Source: Streptomyces cyaneofuscatus (GTDB taxonomy: Bacteria > Actinomycetota > Actinomycetes > Streptomycetales > Streptomycetaceae). From it: DNA of 64,000 nucleotides. The stretch spans positions 62,001 through 126,000 of the forward strand of contig NZ_JOEM01000009.1 of NCBI RefSeq assembly GCF_000718135.1, written 5' to 3'. The notes below the pieces were generated by a model. That model ran no database searches, was not told the DNA's origin, and was given only the letters and a program-made list of their open reading frames with translations. A program made the translations under genes and the position numbers. Below are positions 58,031-64,000 of the stretch, piece by piece (position 1 is the first letter of the stretch; the number at the start of each line of letters is the position of its first letter).

Positions 58031-59167
58031 TCAGTTGGTGAGACGCTCACCGGTCGAGGTCGCGAAGACGTGCAGCTCGTCCGGGCGCGGGACGACGTGC
58101 AGCTCGGTGCCCTTCTCCGGCACGGCACGGCCGCCGACGCGGACGACCAGGTCCTTGTGCTCGCCGCCGACCTGCGCGGCACCGTAGACGAACCCGTCGG
58201 CGCCGAGCTCCTCGACGACGTTCACGGAGACCGCGAGGCCGGCCGGCGCGTCCGAGGAGTCCTTGGTGAGGGTCTTCGCGGCGGCGCCACCGTGCTCGAC
58301 GATGTCGAAGTGCTCGGGGCGGATGCCGACCGTGACGGTCGTGTCGCCGCGGTCCGCGGCGGCGGACAGCGCCTCACGCGAGACCGGGACGACGCTGTTG
58401 CCGAACTTCACGCCACCGTCGGTGATCGGGACCTCGACGAGGTTCATCGCGGGGGAGCCGATGAAGCCGGCGACGAAGAGGTTGGCCGGGCGGTCGTACA
58501 TGTTGCGCGGCGAGTCGACCTGCTGGAGCAGCCCGTCCTTCAGCACCGCGACCCGGTCGCCCATGGTGAGGGCCTCGACCTGGTCGTGGGTGACGTACAC
58601 GGTGGTGATGCCGAGGCGGCGCTGCAGCGAGGCGATCTGCGTACGCGTGGAGACACGGAGCTTGGCGTCGAGGTTCGACAGCGGCTCGTCCATGAGGAAG
58701 ACCTGCGGCTCCCGCACGATGGCCCGGCCCATCGCCACACGCTGACGCTGACCACCGGAGAGCGCCTTCGGCTTGCGGTCCAGGTAGTCGGTGAGGTCCA
58801 GCATCTTGGCGGCCTCTTCGACCTTCGCCCGGATGTCGGTCTTGTTCACACCGGCGATCTTCAGCGCGAAGCCCATGTTGTCCGCGACCGACATGTGCGG
58901 GTAGAGCGCGTAGTTCTGGAACACCATGGCGATGTCCCGGTCCTTCGGCGGCAGGTGCGTGACATCGCGGTCACCGATGCGGATGGCACCACCGTTGACG
59001 TCCTCAAGACCCGCGAGCATGCGCAGGGAGGTCGACTTGCCACAACCGGAAGGACCGACGAGGACGAGGAACTCACCGTCCGCGATGTCGATCTCGAGCT
59101 GGTCCACAGCCGGCTTCGTGGAGCCGGGGTAGACGCGGGACGCCTTGTCGAACGTGACACTGGCCAT
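58031..59167 (-). CDS. msiK: Multiple sugar-import ATPase MsiK
   Basis: A 378-residue ABC ATPase that energises many carbohydrate importers in Streptomyces (cellobiose, maltose, chitobiose). Walker A GPSGCGKSTSLRMLAG, signature LSGGQRQRVAMGRA, Walker B VFLMDEPLSNLD, H-loop VYVTHDQVEALTMGD. The C-terminal regulatory OB domain (TVTVGIRPEHFDI) is present. It has no permease or binding protein beside it, as is typical for MsiK. The start ATG 59167 follows family alignment. A DasR-type site lies upstream. Confidence 0.95.
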   Translation of the reverse strand: MASVTFDKASRVYPGSTKPAVDQLEIDIADGEFLVLVGPSGCGKSTSLRMLAGLEDVNGGAIRIGDRDVTHLPPKDRDIAMVFQNYALYPHMSVADNMGFALKIAGVNKTDIRAKVEEAAKMLDLTDYLDRKPKALSGGQRQRVAMGRAIVREPQVFLMDEPLSNLDAKLRVSTRTQIASLQRRLGITTVYVTHDQVEALTMGDRVAVLKDGLLQQVDSPRNMYDRPANLFVAGFIGSPAMNLVEVPITDGGVKFGNSVVPVSREALSAAADRGDTTVTVGIRPEHFDIVEHGGAAAKTLTKDSSDAPAGLAVSVNVVEELGADGFVYGAAQVGGEHKDLVVRVGGRAVPEKGTELHVVPRPDELHVFATSTGERLTN

Positions 59168-59218
59168 GCTGAATCTTCTCCTCCACCGGCAGGAACGTGC
59201 CGGACGATCCGAGTAGGG

Positions 59219-59234
59219 AGTGGTCTGGTCCACT
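59219..59234. promoter_or_regulatory. DasR-responsive element (dre) upstream of msiK
   Basis: AGTGGTCTGGTCCACT matches the DasR consensus AGTGGTCTAGACCACT at 14 of 16 positions. It lies 52-67 bp before the msiK ATG. DasR represses amino-sugar uptake genes until GlcN-6-P binds; MsiK serves the DasABC importer, so the location makes biological sense. Confidence 0.8.
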
Positions 59235-59254
59235 TGAGTGGGCCTGCGGTGACG

Positions 59255-60691
59255 TTACCTGGCGTTCATGTGTCCTGTCAGTACCTCTTGGGTCACGAAA
59301 AGCTCGCCCGGTGAACGTGAGGATGAGCAAGAGCAACTGACTTTTGACCCCGCCCCGCTGGGGGCACTTCCTGCTTCTGCACCCACCGCCGACCGGACGC
59401 CACCCTGAGGGCGACACCCCGTCGGTCTTACACGGACTCCGCAGGCATCACGGCCGACGGCCCGTCGGTCCGGCACGCACTTCCTTCGTATCTCCGAGCC
59501 GACTACGCGGCCACCACCACGTCCGGCATCTCGGAGGCCCTGATCATCGAGGGCATGGCCCGCCCCGGGGGCAGCGCCGACGCCACCAGCTCGTACAGCC
59601 TCATCTCGCCGACGGCCCCTCCCTCTCGGTGACCGTACGAGGGAGTCGATGGACAGGTCCTCCACCACGAGCACTTGGTTCTCGCGCACGAGGCGGGTGG
59701 TGAGCTGGTCCAACGCGTCCCTGCGGACATCACTGATCAGGGCGTACAGCCGGGCGATCTCCTGCCGTGCCTTTTCTCTGTTCTTCGATCCCCTCTTCTT
59801 GCGGTGCAGGCTCCGCTGAAGCTTCGCGATCTTCGCTCCGTACTTCCTGAGCAGACGGGGATGGTCCACTTTCTCCCCGTCGTCCAGTGTGACCAGGGCC
59901 GTCAGCCCGAGATCCAGACCGACCGCCTTCGGCGCACCACCATCCCGTAGAAACACGGGCGGCAGCGGCGCGATCCGCTCCTCCACCAGCACGGAGACGA
60001 AGAAGCGCCCTGCCCGGTCACGGCTCACGGTCAGCTTCACCGGTCGCACACCTGAGGGGAGCGGCCGGGACCACCGGATGCGCAGCGGCCCCGACTGTTT
60101 GGCCAGCGCGATCAGCCCTGTCCCCGACTGTTCCGGATCCTCCAGCCAGCGGAAGCCCGTACGGACGTAGGTCGCGGAGTCTCGGGAGCGGCTCTTCTTC
60201 TTACGCCTCGGGTGTTTGGCCGTCCCTTTGAAGAACCGCCCGAACGCGGCGTCGAGATGGCGGAGTGCTTGCTGGAGAACGGTCGAGGACACATCCTGCA
60301 GCCACCGTGTCTCTTCTGCGTTCCGCCAGCCCGTGAGGGCCCGGCAGGACTCCGTGAACCCCAGCGACACCCGGTGCTCGCGCCAGGCCTTTTCCCGCAG
60401 AGCGAGGCCCTCGTTGTAGGTCCAGCGGCAGGCGCCGAAGGTCTTGATCAGCTGCTCGGCCTGGGTGGGGGTGGGGTAGCAGCGGTACCGAAAGACCCGC
60501 TGGCGGGTGTCGGCTTCCGGTGTCCGCCGCTGCATCGGCACGGCCACCCGCTGCTGGTGTTTCGCCCGGTCGGGAACGCCCAAGGCCTCGCGCTTGACGC
60601 GCTTGGTCTCCGCGCCGGTGACGCGGATCCGCTCGTCCTTCCGTGCGGTCTCGACGACAGCCCCTCCCCCTGTCCGATATTCGGATGGCAC
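59255..60691 (-). pseudogene. tnpB: Damaged TnpB (IS605-type OMEGA nuclease) gene
   Basis: An open frame of 478 codons that reads as TnpB at both ends. Intact part: FRYRCYPTPTQAEQLIKTFG, the RuvC-I motif AVGLDLGLTALVTL with its Asp and the RuvC-II motif LVVEDLSIDSLV with its Glu (to about 59637). The zinc-finger CxxC and RuvC-III Asp that follow in TnpB are absent; about 190 nt of unrelated sequence lies there. A TnpB-type tail (DACGVRVRP) resumes near 59450. It probably cannot cut DNA. The usual start would be ATG 60535. No TnpA gene is near. Confidence 0.75.
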
Positions 60692-60812
60692 TCCAGTGCG
60701 TTCAACGAACGGGTGAGTGAGTGGTTACGGCTGCCCGGATATGCCTGTCCGCGGGGGAGCGGCGCTGTGTAGAGTTGTGGCGTCTTGGCGCGCGTCGACG
60801 GCGCGTATCCTT

Positions 60813-60885
60813 GCCTCCTTAGCTCAGCTGGCCAGAGCGCCGCACTTGTAATGCGTAGGTCGTCGGTTCGAATCCGACAGGGGGC
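60813..60885 (+). tRNA. tRNA-Thr (anticodon UGU)
   Basis: Cloverleaf read from sequence: acceptor GCCTCCT/AGGGGGC, D-arm GCTCAGCTGGCCAGAGC, anticodon loop CTTGTAA with TGT at 60847-60849, T-arm GTCGGTTCGAATCCGAC. No encoded CCA. Seventy-three bases. A rho-independent terminator follows immediately. Confidence 0.93.
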
Positions 60886-60890
60886 CCAGC

Positions 60891-60929
60891 GGAAAGCCCA
60901 GGTCGGATCTCCTCTGACCTGGGCTTTCC
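60891..60929 (+). terminator. Terminator of tRNA-Thr
   Basis: Stem GGAAAGCCCAGGTC (60891-60904) with GACCTGGGCTTTCC (60916-60929), 11-nt loop, followed by TGTGTTTTTCC. Classic intrinsic terminator. Confidence 0.93.
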
Positions 60930-60960
60930 TGTGTTTTTCCTTGCTGTGCTCGATGGCCGT

Positions 60961-61284
60961 CTAGGTCGCGCTCCTGGCGCCGATCGTCAGCTCGACCTCG
61001 TCTCCCGTCGCGGTGACGTCGCGGATGGTCCAGGTGTGGGCGTCGATGGCTGTGCCCGCGCCGGTCGTGTACGCCGGCACGCTGAGCGTTGGGGTTTCCG
61101 TGTGCAGTTCGGCGTCCGTGGCCGCTCCGTCGGGGAAGCGGAGGTAGAGCTCGATCGGGTGCGGGGCCGTGGCGAAGGCGGTGGGGTCGGGGAGGCCCTG
61201 GAGGTGGCAGCGGGCGCCCGGGAAGAGGTGGGTGTGGCTGCAGGTCGCCAGGATCGTGGTGGCGTCGTCGTCGTTCGGTTCCAT
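60961..61284 (-). CDS. Small hypothetical protein
   Basis: A 107-residue protein (MEPNDDDATTILATCSHTHL) with a beta-rich, Thr/Asp/Glu-containing sequence (IELYLRFPDGAATDAELHTE). No transmembrane segment or signal. Not recognised; a host-specific accessory gene beside the tRNA. Coding is supported by codon usage only. Confidence 0.6.
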   Translation of the reverse strand: MEPNDDDATTILATCSHTHLFPGARCHLQGLPDPTAFATAPHPIELYLRFPDGAATDAELHTETPTLSVPAYTTGAGTAIDAHTWTIRDVTATGDEVELTIGARSAT

Positions 61285-61352
61285 GCGGGGCTCCGGGAGC
61301 GGGAGTGGGCGGGGTGGCCGTAGCTGGTTCTGGTCTGCCTACAGGGTGGGGA

Positions 61353-61934
61353 TCAGCTGGTGCCGGTTTTCGCCCGTGTCGTGCGGCCGCTCTCCGCGGA
61401 GTCAGCGATCTCCCACAGGGCCAGGCAGCGGCCCGGCGGTTCGTCGGCGAGGCGGCAGAGGTCCTCCACCGCGCGGCGCGGGGGCAGGGTGGTGCCGGTG
61501 AGGCAGCGGTGCCAGGAGGACCTGCTGTATGCCGTGCGCTCCGCCAGGCCGACCAGGCTCAGGCCGGTGCGGGTCTTCAGTTCGCGCAGGGCCGCGGCGA
61601 GGATGGTCCGTTCCAGGGAGGGTGTTCCGGGTGCGGTTGTTTCCGGTGCGGGTGCGAATGGTTGGTGCCTCTGGCGGCCGGCGGCGGCTATCTCGCGCAG
61701 TGCTAGCAGGCGTGTGGGGTCTTCCCCGGTGAGCTGGGCCATGGCTTCCACGGCGTCGTGGGGCGGCAGTGACCTGCCGCCTAGGTATCGCTCCCACGAC
61801 TTCGTGCTGTAGCCCGTTTTCGTTGCCAACTGCCGTTTTCTGAGGCCTGAGTGGTCCTTCAGCAGGCGTAGGCGTACTGCTAAGCGGTAAGACGCCGGAT
61901 CCAGTTCGGCGGGCAGTTCTCTCCAACGCGACAT
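61353..61934 (-). CDS. Tandem-HTH (XRE-type) regulator
   Basis: A 193-residue protein made of two similar halves. First: LRKRQLATKTGYSTKSWERY then LGGRSLPPHDAVEAMAQLTG; second: LSLVGLAERTAYSRSSWHRC then LTGTTLPPRRAVEDLCRLAD. Each is an XRE-like HTH of about 50 residues with a short helical partner, joined by a Pro/Ala-rich linker. Internal duplication implies binding to direct-repeat sites. Target unknown; divergent neighbours are not evident. Confidence 0.75.
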   Translation of the reverse strand: MSRWRELPAELDPASYRLAVRLRLLKDHSGLRKRQLATKTGYSTKSWERYLGGRSLPPHDAVEAMAQLTGEDPTRLLALREIAAAGRQRHQPFAPAPETTAPGTPSLERTILAAALRELKTRTGLSLVGLAERTAYSRSSWHRCLTGTTLPPRRAVEDLCRLADEPPGRCLALWEIADSAESGRTTRAKTGTS

Positions 61935-62039
61935 GTTCCCCCATTTCGCGTCCGGGGCTCCGTTCGAGGGCCCCGGTCATCTGCAGGAGTGAACACGTTC
62001 TTCGAAGGGGGGATGGTTCCCGTTTGCGAACTTCCTTGG

Positions 62040-62687
62040 TCAAGTCTCCCGGTGGTCCGACGTTTCCGTCGGTGGTCCCAGTACCCGGGCCGTGAACTCG
62101 GCCAGGCGGGAGCGGAGTTGCTCGCGGGTCAGGTTCTCGTGTCCGGTCAGGTGTTCCACCAGGTCGGCGCGGGTGGCGGCCAGGAGGGCGTGGGCGGTGA
62201 AGTCGGGGGTGGGGAGGTCCGGGATCTGTTCCAGGGCGGTGCGCAGGGTGGTGTGCCAGTGGGGGTAGTGGCCCGCTGCGTACGGGCTGTCGTTGCCGAT
62301 GCCCTCCAGGGCCAGGGCGAGGTGGCGGTTGTCGAGCTTGAAGCAGAGGAGGGCGTCGAGGAGGGCGGGTACGCGTTCGTGGGGTGGCGTGGTGGGGCCC
62401 AGCGGGGGTGGGCCGTCCTCGGCCGCCTGGCGGATGGGGGCGAGGCGGGTCTCGTGGAGGGCGCGGATCAGGCCGGTGCGGTCGCCGAAGCCGCGGAAGA
62501 GGGTGGCCTTGCCGACGCCGGCCGCTGCCGCGATGTCCGCCATGGTGACGGTTCCGGGGCTGTCGTGTTCGGCGAAGAGTCTGTCGGCTGCGGCGAGGAC
62601 CGCTTCCCGGTTGCGGGCCGCGTCCGCGCGGGGCTTGGGTCCCGAGGGGGGAGGTGTGGGGGGTGTGAGGGGTGTGCGTTCCGGCAC
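62040..62687 (-). CDS. TetR-family regulator of the NTF2/NmrA module
   Basis: A 215-residue TetR protein from GTG 62687 with GAAGGAG 7 nt upstream. HTH: VTMADIAAAAGVGKATLFR, with a Pro-rich N-terminal tail. Ligand domain is of the common short type. Two identical-core palindromes lie between it and the divergent NTF2 gene, so it likely represses both. Ligand unknown, but genes nearby suggest a small organic compound. Confidence 0.85.
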   Translation of the reverse strand: MPERTPLTPPTPPPSGPKPRADAARNREAVLAAADRLFAEHDSPGTVTMADIAAAAGVGKATLFRGFGDRTGLIRALHETRLAPIRQAAEDGPPPLGPTTPPHERVPALLDALLCFKLDNRHLALALEGIGNDSPYAAGHYPHWHTTLRTALEQIPDLPTPDFTAHALLAATRADLVEHLTGHENLTREQLRSRLAEFTARVLGPPTETSDHRET

Positions 62688-62706
62688 GGTGGCTCCTTCG
62701 GTTGCG

Positions 62707-62764
62707 AAGCGGACCCCGGGTCCGTATCGTCGGCCGAGGTAAGCGGACCGCTGGTCCGTATCGT
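62707..62764. promoter_or_regulatory. Two tandem TetR operators
   Basis: The 15-bp palindrome CGGACC-nnn-GGTCCG occurs at 62710-62724 (spacer CCG) and 62744-62758 (spacer GCT), each inside an otherwise identical 24-bp block (62707-62730 and 62741-62764) repeated at a 34-bp period. Such spacing puts both on the same DNA face. The divergent TetR gene is the obvious binder. Confidence 0.85.
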
Positions 62765-62781
62765 ACGGGACGGAGCACCCC

Positions 62782-63195
62782 ATGACCGCGCACACCGCAC
62801 CGGAGGACCTGTACCGCCAGGGCATGCGCATGCTGCTGGACAAGGACATCCCCGGCTGGGTCGGGCTCTGGGACGAGGACGGGGTCTTCGAGTTCCCCTT
62901 CGCGCCGGACGGGTGGCCGCGGCGGCTGGAAGGCAGGGACGCCGTGGCCGCGTACATGCGGGGCTATCCCGATCGCATCGATCTTCAGGGCTTTCCGTAC
63001 GTCGAGATCCATCGCACCGACGCGCCGGGGACCATCGTCGTCGAGATGCGCGGGGTGGGGCGGGTCGTGGAGACGGGTGGGCCGTTCGACATGGCGTACA
63101 TCGCTGTCGTCACCTTCGAGGACGGGCTCATCGTCCGGTATCGCGACTACTGGAATCCGCTGGTCGCGCAGGGGATTTCCGGGGGTGGGCGATGA
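62782..63195 (+). CDS. NTF2/SnoaL-like protein
   Basis: A 137-residue cone-shaped NTF2-like protein (YRQGMRMLLDKDIPGWVGLW, FEFPFAPDGWPRRLEGRDAV). Members isomerise, hydrolyse or bind hydrophobic small molecules. It is followed by the NmrA-like oxidoreductase gene with an ATGA overlap, so the two form an operon under the TetR. ACGGAG precedes ATG 62782. Reaction not assignable. Confidence 0.85.
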   Translation: MTAHTAPEDLYRQGMRMLLDKDIPGWVGLWDEDGVFEFPFAPDGWPRRLEGRDAVAAYMRGYPDRIDLQGFPYVEIHRTDAPGTIVVEMRGVGRVVETGGPFDMAYIAVVTFEDGLIVRYRDYWNPLVAQGISGGGR

Positions 63196-64000
63196 GTGCC
63201 GCGCTCGTCATCGGGGCCACCGGGACCACCGGGAGCCGTGTCGTCGCGGGGCTGGCCGCCGCCGGGGTGCCGGTCCGGGCTGCTTCTCGGCGGGCCGTCG
63301 CCGTCCAGAGGGCGGGCGTGGAGGCGGTGCGGTTCGACTGGGGTGATCCCGGGTCGTACGGCGGGGTCCTCGGTGGTGGGGTGGACCGGGTCTACCTCGT
63401 GCCGCCGCCCGGCACCGCTGACCCGGCGGCCGTCATGCTGCCGTTCCTGCGGCGTGCCCGCGCCGAGGGGGTGCGGCGGGCGGTGCTGCTCAGTTCGTCG
63501 GCCATCCCGGCCGGCGGGCCCGCCGTGGGGGAGGTGCACGCGGCGCTGCCGGGGATCTTCGACGAATGGGCGGTCCTGCGGCCCTCCTGGTTCATGCAGA
63601 ACTTCACCGGTGACCACCTCCACGCCCGGACCGTCCGCGCCGAGGGCGTCATCCGTACGGCCGCCGGGGAGGGGCGCGTCGGGTTCGTCGACGCGGAGGA
63701 CATCGCCGCCGTCGCCGTACGTGCGCTGGTCGATGAGCACGCCCCGAACACCGATCTGGTCATCACCGGGCCGCGGGCGCTGAGTTACGGGGACGTCGCC
63801 GCCGTACTCACCGAGGTCACCGGGCGTACGGTCGTCCATCAGCGGCTCACCCGGGAGGAGATGGCCGAGCTGCTGGCCGCCGAGATGCCTGCCGCGTTCG
63901 CCGGGATGCTGGCCGATATGGACCGGGCCATCGCGGGGGGTGCGGAGGACCGGACGACCGGCACCGTCGAGCGGGTCACCGGGCGCCCGCCCCACGACTT
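63192..64000 (+). CDS. NmrA-like NAD(P)-binding protein (3' end outside window)
   Basis: At least 269 residues of an atypical short-chain dehydrogenase/NmrA fold. The N-terminal loop is VIGATGTTGSRVVAGL; the typical SSSAIP and RPSWFMQNF follow, where the Rossmann protein keeps substrate residues, and YGDVAAVLTEVTGR is seen later. It overlaps the NTF2 gene by 4 nt. The family includes quinone-like oxidoreductases and redox sensors. It is cut by the window edge at 64000. Confidence 0.85.
   Translation, partial: MSAALVIGATGTTGSRVVAGLAAAGVPVRAASRRAVAVQRAGVEAVRFDWGDPGSYGGVLGGGVDRVYLVPPPGTADPAAVMLPFLRRARAEGVRRAVLLSSSAIPAGGPAVGEVHAALPGIFDEWAVLRPSWFMQNFTGDHLHARTVRAEGVIRTAAGEGRVGFVDAEDIAAVAVRALVDEHAPNTDLVITGPRALSYGDVAAVLTEVTGRTVVHQRLTREEMAELLAAEMPAAFAGMLADMDRAIAGGAEDRTTGTVERVTGRPPHD

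Overview
The window is high-G+C DNA from the chromosomal core of a Streptomyces (Actinomycetota). Evidence: strong third-position G/C codon bias, GTG and TTG starts, GGAG-type ribosome binding sites, and marker genes typical of the genus: nur with every known nickel-site ligand, the c-di-GMP-binding anti-sigma factor gene rsiG, mshA for mycothiol, the phoU/phoR-phoP locus, carD-ispD-ispF-cysS-rlmB and the multi-sugar ATPase gene msiK. I cannot fix the species from the sequence alone.

Layout. 1-12.1 kb: housekeeping and stress genes. These are a partial alpha/beta-hydrolase, a MoaD-like sulfur carrier, membrane proteins, a cysteine-rich leader peptide upstream of a rhodanese-type sulfurtransferase and its SseC-like partner, a nitrobindin-like protein, nur, ygfZ, dtd, rsiG, an asparaginase and an Eis-type acetyltransferase. 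12.2-29 kb: an accessory stretch rich in transporter/regulator pairs. It holds a drug-type ABC exporter with a divergent TetR, an MFS exporter with a MarR, a fused double MarR, a DinB/AlkZ-like operon facing a WYL regulator, an LLM oxidoreductase, an imine-reductase-like gene with a divergent HxlR, a kinase-like protein, a decayed HEAT-repeat gene and a methyltransferase. 29.2-31 kb: XRE regulator, HbhA-like protein and DUF2516 membrane protein, a trio that mirrors Rv0474-Rv0476 of Mycobacterium.

31-49 kb: a receiver/PP2C phosphatase, a ZTP riboswitch with a second folD, an NlpC/P60 hydrolase, mshA-ybjN, a putative toxin-antitoxin pair, gpmA, an MFS transporter, a Cys-rich micro-protein, then phoU and, divergently, phoR-phoP with a PHO box between them. 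49-59.2 kb: carD, ispD-ispF, an F420/flavin reductase gene, cysS, rlmB, DoxX-like protein, nucleotidyltransferase and msiK with a DasR-type operator. 59.2-64 kb: an internally damaged tnpB next to tRNA-Thr(UGU), then small accessory genes and a TetR/NTF2/NmrA module running off the right edge.

Themes. Phosphate sensing (phoU, phoR, phoP and the PHO box), sulfur/thiol metabolism (leader peptide, sulfurtransferase, SseC-like protein, MoaD-like protein, mshA, cysS), one-carbon sensing (ZTP-folD, ygfZ) and drug resistance or detoxification (four exporters, Eis, DinB, AlkZ-like) coexist. No biosynthetic gene cluster, CRISPR array or intact prophage is present. The best candidates for new biology are short or regulatory: a nearly leaderless Cys attenuator peptide, the 49-residue CxC-rich protein, two coupled small-gene pairs near 40-41.5 kb, tandem-repeat operators at the DinB/WYL and TetR/NTF2 loci, and the reshuffled TnpB beside the tRNA gene.
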